Below are positions 55,904 to 64,000 of a stretch of DNA of 64,000 nt, piece by piece. The DNA comes from Microbacterium terrisoli. GTDB lineage: Bacteria; Actinomycetota; Actinomycetes; Actinomycetales; Microbacteriaceae. The notes beneath the pieces were generated by a model that saw nothing but the letters and a program-made list of their open reading frames with translations, made no database searches and was not told the origin of the DNA. Position 1 is the stretch's first letter, and every line of letters starts with the position of its first letter. The translations under genes and the position numbers were made by a program. The stretch covers positions 1,922,001 through 1,986,000 of the forward strand of contig NZ_CP133019.1 of the NCBI RefSeq assembly GCF_030866805.1. Direction: 5' to 3'.

Positions 55904-58480
55904 ATGTCCGACGCGCACATTCCCGACAAGCCCGCCCTCGAGGGTCTCGAGTCGAAGTGGGATGCCGCATGGCGGCAACAGGGCACGTACGTGTTCGATC
56001 GGGATGCCGCCAAGGCCAAGGGCCGCGCCGGAGTGTTCTCGGTCGACACGCCGCCGCCGACCGCGTCGGGCAGCCTGCACATCGGCCACGTGTTCAGCTA
56101 CACGCACACCGACATCAAGGTGCGCTTCGAGCGCATGCGCGGCAAGACGGTGTTCTACCCGCTCGGGTGGGACGACAACGGCCTTCCCACCGAGCGACGC
56201 GTGCAGAACTACTACGGCGTGCGCTGTGACCCGTCGCTCCACTACGACGCCGAATTCACTCCCCCGTTCCGGGGCGATGCGAAGAGCCTGAAGCCGGCCG
56301 ACCAGGTGCCGATCAGCCGTCGCAACTTCATCGAACTGTGCGAGACGCTCACCGAAGAGGACGAGAAGCAGTTCGAGAGCCTGTTCCGTCAGCTGGGCCT
56401 GTCGGTGGACTGGAGCCAGACATACCGCACGATCTCGGACCACACCATCCGCACGAGCCAGCTCGCGTTCCTGCGCAACCTCGAGCGCGGCGAGGCTTAC
56501 CAGGCCATGGCGCCGACCCTGTGGGACATCGACTTCCGCTCGGCGATCGCGCAGGCCGAGCTCGAAGACCGCGAGCAGCAGGCGGCGTACCACCGGGTCG
56601 CTTTCCATCGCACCGACGGCGGCGGCGATGTGCTGATCGAGACGACGCGGCCCGAGCTGTTGGCGGCGTGTGTGGCCCTCGTGGCCAACCCCGACGACGA
56701 GCGCTACAAGCCGCTGTTCGGCACGACCGTGCGCACTCCCCTGTTCGACGTCGAGGTGCCGATCCTCGCCCACCCGCTCGCCCAGCAGGACAAGGGCTCG
56801 GGCATCGCGATGATCTGCACGTTCGGCGACGTGACCGACATCATCTGGTGGCGCGAGCTTCAGCTGCCCAACCGCACGATCCTGGGCAAGGACGGCCGCA
56901 TCATCGCCGAGGCCCCCGATGTGATCGTCACGGATGCCGCGAAGGCGGCGTATGCGGAGCTGGCGGGCAAGACCGTCTTCAGCGCGAAGAAGCGCATCGC
57001 CGAACTGCTGCAGGAATCGGGCGACCTCAAGGAGATCTCCAAGCCGTTCAGCCACCCGGTGAAGTTCTTCGAGAAGGGCGACCGCCCGCTCGAGATCGTC
57101 TCCACGCGCCAGTGGTATCTGCGCAACGGTGCTCGTGACGAGGCCCTGCGCGACCGGCTCATCGCTCTCGGCCAGCAGATGTCGTGGCATCCCGACTTCA
57201 TGCGCGTGCGGTACGAGAACTGGACGAACGGCCTCACCGGCGACTGGCTCGTCTCGCGTCAGCGCTTCTTCGGCGTGCCGATTCCGCTCTGGTACGCGTT
57301 GGATGAGAACGGCGAACGCGACTACGACCGCGTGCTGATTCCGGATGCCGCGACCCTGCCGATCGATCCCACGATCGACGTGCCGGCCGGCTACCGCGAA
57401 GACCAGCGCGGAGTGCCCGGCGGGTTCGACGCCGAGAAGGACATCTTCGACACATGGGCGACCTCGTCGCTGACCCCGCAGCTGGCCGGCGGCTGGCAGC
57501 GCGACGATGAGCTGTGGAACCTGGTCGCACCGTTCGACCTGCGGCCTCAGGGTCAGGACATCATTCGCACGTGGCTGTTCTCGACCATGGTGCGCAGTGC
57601 GCTCGAAGACGGTCGTGCGCCGTGGTCGGATGCCGCGATCTCGGGCTTCATCGTCGACCCCGACCGCAAGAAGATGTCCAAGTCCAAGGGCAACGTGGTC
57701 ACGCCTGCCGACATCCTCGACGCACACGGCACCGACGCAGTGCGGTATTGGTCGGCCTCCAGCCGGCTCGGCGCCGACGCGGCATTCGACCCGCAGAACC
57801 CGACCCAGGTCAAGATCGGGCGACGACTGGCGATCAAGGTCCTCAACGCTGCGAAGTTCGTGCTGTCGTTCCCCGTTCCCGAGGGCGCCGAGGTGACGCA
57901 TGCGCTGGATGCCTCGATGCTGGCCACCCTGGACGGCGTCGTGCGCGAAGCCACGAGGGCGTTCGACGCCTACGACCACGCCCGCGCTCTGGAGCTGACC
58001 GAGTCGTTCTTCTGGACGTTCTGCGACGACTACCTCGAGCTGGTCAAGGAGCGCGCATACGACCGCACCGACGTCGGGCAGGCCTCGGCGGCGCTCGCGC
58101 TGCGACTGGCGCTGTCGACGTTGCTGCGGCTGCTGGCCCCCGTGCTGTCGTTCGCGACGGAGGAGGCCTGGTCGTGGTTCGAGGACGGTTCGATCCACAC
58201 CGCACAGTGGCCCGCCCCTCTCGAGATCGCCGGCGACGCCCACGTGCTGTCGGCCGTGGGCGGGGCGCTGGTGGGGATCCGCCGCGCGAAGACCGAGGCC
58301 AAGGCATCCCAGAAGACGCCGGTCTCGCACGTGACCGTGGCCGGTCCCGCCGAGGTGATCGACGCGATCCGCCTTGCCGAGGGCGACCTGAAGGCGGTCG
58401 GACGCATCGCCGAGATCACCTACGCCGAGGCCGATGAGCTGACCGTGTCAGACATCGTGCTGACTGCGCAGGAGGCCTGA
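55904..58480 (+). CDS. valS: valyl-tRNA synthetase
   Basis: An 858-residue class I synthetase from ATG 55904 with AAGGAG upstream. The HIGH motif is TPPPTASGSLHIGHVFSYTH, followed by LGWDDNGLPTERRVQNYYG, the actinobacterial/archaeal-like form, and [13 protein letters not shown]. Editing-domain segments include VLIETTRPELLAACVALVAN. The coiled-coil C-terminal arm of E. coli ValRS is short or absent. Confidence 0.97.
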   Translation: MSDAHIPDKPALEGLESKWDAAWRQQGTYVFDRDAAKAKGRAGVFSVDTPPPTASGSLHIGHVFSYTHTDIKVRFERMRGKTVFYPLGWDDNGLPTERRVQNYYGVRCDPSLHYDAEFTPPFRGDAKSLKPADQVPISRRNFIELCETLTEEDEKQFESLFRQLGLSVDWSQTYRTISDHTIRTSQLAFLRNLERGEAYQAMAPTLWDIDFRSAIAQAELEDREQQAAYHRVAFHRTDGGGDVLIETTRPELLAACVALVANPDDERYKPLFGTTVRTPLFDVEVPILAHPLAQQDKGSGIAMICTFGDVTDIIWWRELQLPNRTILGKDGRIIAEAPDVIVTDAAKAAYAELAGKTVFSAKKRIAELLQESGDLKEISKPFSHPVKFFEKGDRPLEIVSTRQWYLRNGARDEALRDRLIALGQQMSWHPDFMRVRYENWTNGLTGDWLVSRQRFFGVPIPLWYALDENGERDYDRVLIPDAATLPIDPTIDVPAGYREDQRGVPGGFDAEKDIFDTWATSSLTPQLAGGWQRDDELWNLVAPFDLRPQGQDIIRTWLFSTMVRSALEDGRAPWSDAAISGFIVDPDRKKMSKSKGNVVTPADILDAHGTDAVRYWSASSRLGADAAFDPQNPTQVKIGRRLAIKVLNAAKFVLSFPVPEGAEVTHALDASMLATLDGVVREATRAFDAYDHARALELTESFFWTFCDDYLELVKERAYDRTDVGQASAALALRLALSTLLRLLAPVLSFATEEAWSWFEDGSIHTAQWPAPLEIAGDAHVLSAVGGALVGIRRAKTEAKASQKTPVSHVTVAGPAEVIDAIRLAEGDLKAVGRIAEITYAEADELTVSDIVLTAQEA

Positions 58481-58481
58481 C

Positions 58482-58724
58482 ATGCAGTTGGGCACACGCT
58501 GGGCGGTCGGCGCCGAGCCGCCGGCCCGGCTCTCCTCCGAGGTCGTCGCCGAGCTGCGCAGCGTCGAGGCGGGGTTGCCGGCGAGCGAACGGGGCGTCGC
58601 GAGGTGGACGCTGACGTGGTTGGAGGGAAGACCCGTCGCCGAACTCGACCTCGGCATCGTCGTGACTGTCGATCACGCCGGCACCGTCGTCGTGCGGCAT
58701 GACGACCAGGATCAGTCGGACTGA
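58482..58724 (+). CDS. conserved hypothetical small protein after valS
   Basis: An 80-residue protein one base after the valS stop, with GGAGG inside the end of valS, so probably co-translated. It is acidic, with [20 protein letters not shown] and [15 protein letters not shown]. Family not recognised; it overlaps the end of the convergent MFS gene by 13 bp. Confidence 0.7.
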   Translation: MQLGTRWAVGAEPPARLSSEVVAELRSVEAGLPASERGVARWTLTWLEGRPVAELDLGIVVTVDHAGTVVVRHDDQDQSD

Positions 58725-60064
58725 CGCACCGGCGCTACGGCCTCGGCTTCGGCTTCGGCTTCGGCTTCGGCACGGTCGCGCTCATCCGCCTCGGCTTCGG
58801 CCGTCTGCGTGCCGCGCGTCAGCAGCTGCCACCCCATCAGCGAGACGACGAGCATGACGACGCCGGCGGAGATGAACGGCAGTCGCAGGTCGAACCGCGA
58901 GACCCAGCCGCCCAGCAATGTGGCCAAGGGATACAGTCCCCACGTCAGCATGCGGGTGATGCCCAGCACTCGACCGAACAGTCGTCCGGGGATGATCTGC
59001 TGACGCAGCGCTCCCCACGGCACGTTCCACACTGCGACCGCGAACGCCGCCACGGCATAGGCGGCCATGGCGCTGAACGCCTCGGGGGCGATCCCCGCCA
59101 GGCTCATTCCGACGGCGGCGGTCAGATTGGCGGCGAGCATGACCGGTCCGCGACCGAATCGAGCAACGATCCGCGCCGACACGAGCGACCCGCACAGCGC
59201 TCCGGCACCGACGACCGCCGTGGCGAAGCCGATCGCGGCAGGCACGACGTGCAAGTGGTCCAGCAGGAACAGGACCGTCACGGCCTGCGCGAACGTCAGG
59301 CACGATCCGGTGATCGCCGTGAACACGATCATGGTGCGCAGGTACCGGTGGTGCCACAGGAACGAGACGGCCGTGCGGGTGCTGATGTGCTCAGCAGCCC
59401 CGACCGCGGCATCCATTCGCCCTTCACCGGACTCAGGCGAGGGCGGGACGTCGGCGCGCAGTGCGTGTGCCGCCGACAACGGCAGCATCAGCGCAAGGGC
59501 GATGGGCACGAGGTACCCCGCAGCCCCTGCCCACAGCGGCAGAGCCAGAGCGATCGCGAACAGCACTCCCCCGATCGGGGTGGCGATGAAGCTGTCGATC
59601 GTGATCTGGGCTGCCTGGATGCGCCCGTTGGCCCGGTCGAGCTGCCGCCTGGCCACCACCGACGGGATCATGGCGGTGGTCGCGTTGTCGAACAGCGTCT
59701 CGCCGAGACCGAAGGCCAGCGTTCCCACCAGCAGCGCCCAGAAGCTCAGCGTGCCGGTGACCGTCATGATCGCCAACCCCAGCGCGACGCCGCCGCGGAT
59801 GGTGTTGGCGCACGCCATGACGTGACGGCGATCGCACCGATCGACGATCATGCCGGCCGGCAGACCGAACACCAGCCACGGCAGGAAGGCGAAGGCCGTG
59901 ATCAGCGAGATCGCGATGGGGTCATGCGTCAGCGTCGTCGCGATCAGCGGAACCGCGGTGCGACCCAGCCCATCGGCCATGTTGCTGAACGCTGCGGCAC
60001 CCCACAGCGTTGTGAACGGACGGCCGAGGCGGTCGCGCGCACGCGCGGGCCGCGTGGAGTTCAC
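58712..60064 (-). CDS. MFS transporter (efflux type)
   Basis: A 450-residue protein with 12 hydrophobic segments. The loop 2-3 motif is [37 protein letters not shown] and [20 protein letters not shown] are typical of MFS_3/enterobactin-exporter-like drug efflux proteins. The tail is a low-complexity Glu/Ala repeat ([17 protein letters not shown]). It starts at GTG 60064, overlapping the small gene before it, and is last in an operon behind its HTH regulator. Drug or metabolite export is inferred. Confidence 0.9.
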   Translation of the reverse strand: MNSTRPARARDRLGRPFTTLWGAAAFSNMADGLGRTAVPLIATTLTHDPIAISLITAFAFLPWLVFGLPAGMIVDRCDRRHVMACANTIRGGVALGLAIMTVTGTLSFWALLVGTLAFGLGETLFDNATTAMIPSVVARRQLDRANGRIQAAQITIDSFIATPIGGVLFAIALALPLWAGAAGYLVPIALALMLPLSAAHALRADVPPSPESGEGRMDAAVGAAEHISTRTAVSFLWHHRYLRTMIVFTAITGSCLTFAQAVTVLFLLDHLHVVPAAIGFATAVVGAGALCGSLVSARIVARFGRGPVMLAANLTAAVGMSLAGIAPEAFSAMAAYAVAAFAVAVWNVPWGALRQQIIPGRLFGRVLGITRMLTWGLYPLATLLGGWVSRFDLRLPFISAGVVMLVVSLMGWQLLTRGTQTAEAEADERDRAEAEAEAEAEAVAPVRQSD

Positions 60065-60288
60065 CGCAGGAACCGCCCGCGGTAGGCGGCGGCGATGTGC
60101 TCGCGTCGCGCGGTGGCCAGGTCGGCGGCTCCCGATGCGATGCGCTCGGCCTCGTGCTGACGGTGCTGCATGCGTCGCCGGGCGGCGGTCTCGAGGCTGT
60201 CGGCGAGGGCCAGCAGCAGTCGTTCGATTCGAGTCGGCGCCCCGAACAGCGACGCGGTTGCGGTCGGACGGGTCGTCAGAGCGGTCAT
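60061..60288 (-). CDS. small hypothetical protein in exporter operon
   Basis: A 75-residue Arg/Ala-rich, helical protein from ATG 60288 ([20 protein letters not shown]). It has one base between it and the regulator stop, and a GTGA overlap with the exporter. No family or membrane segment is seen. Confidence 0.7.
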   Translation of the reverse strand: MTALTTRPTATASLFGAPTRIERLLLALADSLETAARRRMQHRQHEAERIASGAADLATARREHIAAAYRGRFLR

Positions 60289-60289
60289 G

Positions 60290-60889
60290 TCAGTGTCCTT
60301 CCTCGGGGAGTGGGAAGATGTCGGCACGGATGCTCACCGCGCGCACTCCATCTCCGGTCTGGTCGCGATACGCATCGACGTATTCGTCGATGATGGCCAT
60401 CACGCGCGTGCTCAGTTCGCCCATCTGCGCATCGGTCAACCGCGCGGTGGCGGTCGTGATCACCGCTGGGGAGTCATCGACCGGATGAGCGATGCCGTCG
60501 GCGATGTACTGCATCAGCTGCTGGTGACGACGGTTGAAGAACTCGGTCATCACGACCTGTGTCGCAGCCCGTCCCGAGGGCGTCTTCAGTCCCTCGGCGC
60601 TGCCGAACGTCACCGAGCCGCGCGGGCGCTCCCACCACCGCTCGCGGGCATTTCCACGGCCTTCGACCTCTTGGATCAGTTCGTGCTTGGCCAGGGCCCG
60701 CAGGTGGTAGCTGGTGGACCCTGTCGACTCCCCCGTCATCTGCGCCAGGCTGCTGGCGGTCTGCGGACCGTACTGCGCCAAGATGTCGTAGATCTGCACC
60801 CGCAGGGGATGCGCGAGGGCACGCAGTGCGTTGCCTTCGACGATGCGCCGCACGCGAACCGGCCCATTCGGAGTCTCGTTCTCGCTCAT
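60290..60889 (-). CDS. ArsR-like winged-helix transcriptional regulator
   Basis: A 199-residue regulator from ATG 60889. The winged helix is NALRALAHPLRVQIYDILAQ, TASSLAQMTGESTGSTSYHL and RALAKHELIQEVEG, as in ArsR-type (HTH_20) proteins. The C-terminal half is helical with no Cys-based metal site. It heads the operon with the MFS exporter. Just upstream are a perfect GCAAAGATATCTTTGC palindrome and CTTTGC boxes, likely its operators. Confidence 0.9.
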   Translation of the reverse strand: MSENETPNGPVRVRRIVEGNALRALAHPLRVQIYDILAQYGPQTASSLAQMTGESTGSTSYHLRALAKHELIQEVEGRGNARERWWERPRGSVTFGSAEGLKTPSGRAATQVVMTEFFNRRHQQLMQYIADGIAHPVDDSPAVITTATARLTDAQMGELSTRVMAIIDEYVDAYRDQTGDGVRAVSIRADIFPLPEEGH

Positions 60890-60893
60890 GACT

Positions 60894-60966
60894 GCAAAGA
60901 TATCTTTGCGAACAACGCTTTGCAAGCATTTCTTTGCAATCAATCCTTTGCAGATGCTTCTTTGCT
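60894..60966. promoter_or_regulatory. phased CTTTGC operator array
   Basis: Five CTTTGC boxes begin at 60904, 60918, 60932, 60946 and 60960, exactly 14 bp apart; three continue as CTTTGCA. The first is the right half of the perfect palindrome GCAAAGATATCTTTGC (60894-60909). The array fills the space between the divergent regulator (60889) and M3 peptidase (60995) genes. It is A/T-rich against the GC-rich surroundings. Confidence 0.8.
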
Positions 60967-60994
60967 CACCAGGCGCGGCGATTACGCTGGAGGG

Positions 60995-63079
60995 ATGACG
61001 GATGCCTCGGCCAACCCTCTCCTGTTCCCCAGCCCGCTCCCCTACAGCCTTCCGCCGTATGCACAGATCCGGCCCGAGCACTATCTGCCGGCGTTCGAGG
61101 TCGCATTCGACGAGCATCTGCAAGAGATCGCGGCGATCACCCGCGTGCGCTCCGTGCCCACGTTCGAGAACACCATGGAGCCGTTGGAGTCGAGCGGACG
61201 ATTGCTGCACGACATCGCCACGGCGTTCTACACCGTCTCCTCTGCCGACGCGACCGAGGCGATCCAGCAGATCGAAGAGCAGCTCGCACCGCTGATGGCA
61301 GCCCACGAAGACGCCGTCATGCTCGACGGTGCGCTGTACCAGCGCATCAAGACCCTGCACGACGCTGTGGATGCCGCGCCCTCCGACGCCGCTGACGCCG
61401 ACGCCGACGTCGCTGCCGAGAAGCGTTACCTCGTGCAGCGCTGGTATCGCGAGATGACCCATGCCGGTGCCGGACTCGACGACGAGGCCAAGGCGACGCT
61501 CACCTCGCTGAACACGCAGCTGTCGACTCTGACCACGACGTTCGAGAAGAACCTGCTTGCCGACACGAACGAACTCGCCGTGCACACCACCGACGCCGCC
61601 GACCTGGCGGGCCTCAGCGACGGCGAGCTCTCGGCGGCCGCGCAGGCTGCCAGCGACCGCGGCCTGGACGGCGGCTACCTCGTGACGCTGCCTCTGTTCA
61701 CCGGCCACCCTTACCTGGCGTCGCTGCGCGACCGTTCCGTCCGGGAACGCATCATGACGGCATCCCGCTCCCGCGGCATGCGCGGCGATGCGAACGACAA
61801 CCGCGCCGCCCTGCTGCAGATCGTCCGGCTGCGTGCCCAGCGCGCGGCGCTGCTCGGCTACCCCTCGCACGCGGCCTACGTCACCGCCGACGAAACCGCC
61901 GGCGACCCGCAGGCGGTGAGCGACCTGCTGCATCGGCTGGCCGTCCCCGCCGCGCGCAACGCGCACCGCGAGCAGCAGGCGCTGCAGGCCTCGATCGACG
62001 CCGGTGCGGACCGGTTCGACCTCGCTGCCCACGACTGGGCCTTCTACACCGAGAAGGTTCGCCAAGCCGAGTACGCGATCGACACCGCCGCCCTCCGGCC
62101 CTGGTTCGAGGCCGAACGCGTGCTGAAGGACGGGGTGTTCTACGCCGCAAACCGCCTGTACGGCGTCACCTTCACCGAACGCCCGGATCTGCACGCCTAC
62201 CACCCGGAGGCACGCGTATTCGAAGTCCACAACGAGGACGGCTCGGCTCAGGGGCTGTACGTCCTGGACCTCTACACGCGTGATTCCAAACGCGGCGGCG
62301 CGTGGATGAACTCCATCGTCAGTCAGTCGCTGCTGCGCGGCACGAAGGCCGTCGTCGTGAACAATCTCAACGTCTCCAAGCCGGCAGACGGGATGCCGAC
62401 GCTGCTCTCGCTCGACGAGGCGAACACGCTGTTCCACGAATTCGGCCACGCACTGCACGGCCTGTTCGCGACCGTGACCTATCCGCACTTCGCCGGCACC
62501 GCCGTGTTCCGTGACTTCGTGGAGTTTCCCAGCCAGGTCAACGAGATGTGGATGTTCTGGCCCGAGATCCTGGACAACTACGCCCGGCACATCGACACCG
62601 GCGAGCCGCTGCCGGCCGAGGTCGTACACAAGCTGCAGTCGACCGAGTCGTTCAACCAGGGCTTCGCCACCAGCGAGTATCTCGCCGCGGCGTGGCTCGA
62701 CCAGGCGTGGCATGCCCTCAGCGCCGACGAGGCCGCGCAGGACATCGACGTCGTCGGGTTCGAGGCATCCGCCCTCGCCGGAATCGGGCTCGACAACCCG
62801 GCCGTGCCCACGCGCTACTCCTCGACCTACTTCCAGCACGTCTTCTCGGGCGGATACAGCGCCGGCTACTACTCGTACATCTGGAGCGAGGTGCTCGACG
62901 CCGACACCGTCGAGTGGTTCCGCGAGAACGGCGGGCTCACCCGCGAGAACGGCGACCGTTTCCGCGACCGGTTGCTGGGCGTCGGCGGTTCGAAGGACCC
63001 GCTCGAGGCGTACCGTGACTTCCGCGGCCGGGACGCCGAGATCGCCCCGCTGCTCAAGCGCCGCGGCCTCGACGACTGA
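60995..63079 (+). CDS. M3 family metallopeptidase (peptidyl-dipeptidase Dcp-like)
   Basis: A 694-residue zinc peptidase with HEFGHALHGLFATVTY (H-E-x-x-H) near residue 482 and the downstream Glu ligand in FVEFPSQVNEMW. The C-terminal substrate-binding FSGGYSAGYYSYIWSEVLDAD is typical of M3A. It cleaves short peptides in the cytoplasm. GGAGGG sits almost directly against the ATG at 60995, an unusually short spacing. The CTTTGC array lies at its promoter. Confidence 0.95.
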   Translation: MTDASANPLLFPSPLPYSLPPYAQIRPEHYLPAFEVAFDEHLQEIAAITRVRSVPTFENTMEPLESSGRLLHDIATAFYTVSSADATEAIQQIEEQLAPLMAAHEDAVMLDGALYQRIKTLHDAVDAAPSDAADADADVAAEKRYLVQRWYREMTHAGAGLDDEAKATLTSLNTQLSTLTTTFEKNLLADTNELAVHTTDAADLAGLSDGELSAAAQAASDRGLDGGYLVTLPLFTGHPYLASLRDRSVRERIMTASRSRGMRGDANDNRAALLQIVRLRAQRAALLGYPSHAAYVTADETAGDPQAVSDLLHRLAVPAARNAHREQQALQASIDAGADRFDLAAHDWAFYTEKVRQAEYAIDTAALRPWFEAERVLKDGVFYAANRLYGVTFTERPDLHAYHPEARVFEVHNEDGSAQGLYVLDLYTRDSKRGGAWMNSIVSQSLLRGTKAVVVNNLNVSKPADGMPTLLSLDEANTLFHEFGHALHGLFATVTYPHFAGTAVFRDFVEFPSQVNEMWMFWPEILDNYARHIDTGEPLPAEVVHKLQSTESFNQGFATSEYLAAAWLDQAWHALSADEAAQDIDVVGFEASALAGIGLDNPAVPTRYSSTYFQHVFSGGYSAGYYSYIWSEVLDADTVEWFRENGGLTRENGDRFRDRLLGVGGSKDPLEAYRDFRGRDAEIAPLLKRRGLDD

Positions 63080-63276
63080 GCAGCGCGGCCGCACAGCAGC
63101 GGCCGGCCGCAGCAGGGCGTGCGCACAGCGGCGGGGATTTCGGCGACACGCCGGTTACGGCGTCGACACGTCGGGGTGTCGGACACGATCCCCGCAGATG
63201 TGCACGGCCGCGGGGCGACTATGGAGGAACCACGCGCGGCTGCGGGGCGACCAAGAGTGAAGGATCGGGAGCAGGC

Positions 63277-63942
63277 ATGAGCAGAGCAGACGAGCAGCGC
63301 GATGCGGTACGGGCGGCGTTCGACGAACGCGCTCCGTACTACGACCAGAGCACGATGCACCACCTGCTCGCCGCCTCTGTGGCACGGTTCGCGACCGTGC
63401 CCGAGGGCGGCACCGCGGTCGATGTGGCCACCGGCACCGGATTGGTCGTGCGCGCGCTCACCCGAGCCCGTCCCGATGTGACGGCGATCGGGGTGGACCT
63501 GTCGGCGGGCATGCTCGCCGTTGCCCGCGCCGAACTGCCGTCGGCCCAGTGGGTCCAGGCGGATGCTGCGGCCCTGCCGCTGCCTGATGGTTCGGTCGAT
63601 CTCGTCACGTGCGTGGCGGCGCTGCACCTGTTCCCCGAGCCGGACGCCGCCATCGCCGAGTGGGCCCGCGTCCTGCGCCCCGGCGGCCGGGTGATAACCG
63701 CGACGTTCGCCGGTGCCGGGCACACTGCCCACGCGCACGCCGCCCACGCAGACGCCCATGCCGGGCGCGAGCACGGCGCACGCGCAGGCGAGCACCCGTA
63801 CCTGCGCAACCATGAGCCGTTCGCCACTCTTGACCGCCTCCTGGGCCGGCTGGCGCCGGTCGGGCTGCGCATCCAGCGCGTGGCCACGTGGGTGCGCACC
63901 GACGACAGGGTCTTGATCGCCCTGACGCGTCTCGCGTCCTGA
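63277..63942 (+). CDS. SAM-dependent methyltransferase
   Basis: A 221-residue class I methyltransferase of the UbiE/Methyltransf_11 type. VDVATGTGLVVRALTRARPD (SAM-binding Gly motif), IGVDLSAGMLAVARAELPSA, DLVTCVAALHLFPEPDA and WARVLRPGGRVITATFAG are all present. A His/Ala-rich insert (HTAHAHAAHADAHAGREHGA) after the core is unusual. The substrate is unknown. Confidence 0.9.
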   Translation: MSRADEQRDAVRAAFDERAPYYDQSTMHHLLAASVARFATVPEGGTAVDVATGTGLVVRALTRARPDVTAIGVDLSAGMLAVARAELPSAQWVQADAAALPLPDGSVDLVTCVAALHLFPEPDAAIAEWARVLRPGGRVITATFAGAGHTAHAHAAHADAHAGREHGARAGEHPYLRNHEPFATLDRLLGRLAPVGLRIQRVATWVRTDDRVLIALTRLAS

Positions 63943-64000
63943 CAGCGCAGACGCATCTCGTGCCCTGATCGGGCTCCGCAGCCGGAAGGACAAGCCGCCG

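Noticed and set aside
55754..58330. 858-codon open frame antisense to valS
   Set aside because: Shadow of valS; no recognisable domain and biased composition.
60890..63094. Long N-terminal extension of the ArsR-like regulator frame
   Set aside because: The frame stays open by chance across the antisense of the M3 peptidase; regulator similarity begins at the ATG at 60889.

Overview
The window is high-GC actinobacterial chromosome. The best fit is a Microbacteriaceae member such as Microbacterium, judged from gene content, tight GTGA/ATGA coupling of genes and an actinobacterial-type T-box in front of ileS. That assignment is inference, since there is no rRNA gene to confirm it. Most of the window is ordinary core genome. 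Two stretches are accessory: a small cassette between two copies of a holA/comEC segment (about 4.25-8.67 kb), and an island of about 11 kb (about 25.3-36.1 kb) ending at a tRNA-Ala gene.

Layout. 0-3 kb: the end of an alpha/beta hydrolase, then an MFS transporter translationally coupled to a family 1 beta-glucosidase. 3.2-13.8 kb: rpsT, holA, comEC, comEA and leuS, the usual late-competence and translation cluster. Here a 945-bp direct repeat splits it, leaving intact holA plus a comEC 3' remnant on the left and truncated holA plus intact comEC on the right. Between them lie a PD-(D/E)XK-like protein, a membrane protein and a broken surface-protein gene. This is the arrangement expected when a circular molecule integrates by one homologous crossover. 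13.9-25.3 kb: pabB-like gene, DedA protein, App1-like phosphatase, SRAP protein followed by a broken Nudix gene, DUF805 protein, AidB-like acyl-CoA dehydrogenase, sugar dehydrogenase lipoprotein, an NCS1 permease coupled to a cysteine hydrolase, and small conserved proteins.

25.3-36.1 kb: island with a DUF2975/XRE pair, small membrane proteins, two secreted proteins, a LuxR-type response regulator, a possible 22-residue peptide gene, an ECF sigma factor coupled to a membrane protein, an IS21-type transposase remnant fused to a beheaded histidine kinase, and a tyrosine integrase with excisionase next to tRNA-Ala(GGC). 36.2-43.2 kb: rsfS, nadD, proA, proB, obgE, rpmA and rplU. 43.4-48.7 kb: DUF4031 and TMEM175-like genes, RNase E/G, a VKOR-family protein, ndk. 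48.7-58.5 kb: folC coupled to ileS (with a T-box leader), a pentapeptide-like protein, a DUF559 protein and valS. 58.5-64 kb: an MFS exporter operon with its own HTH regulator, whose promoter region holds five CTTTGC boxes exactly 14 bp apart, then an M3 peptidase and a methyltransferase.

The most noteworthy signals are the holA/comEC duplication with its cassette, the 14-bp-phased operator array at 60.9 kb, the putative peptide plus secreted-protein locus at 30 kb with its separated two-component genes, a three-copy dispersed palindromic repeat, and the ileS T-box.
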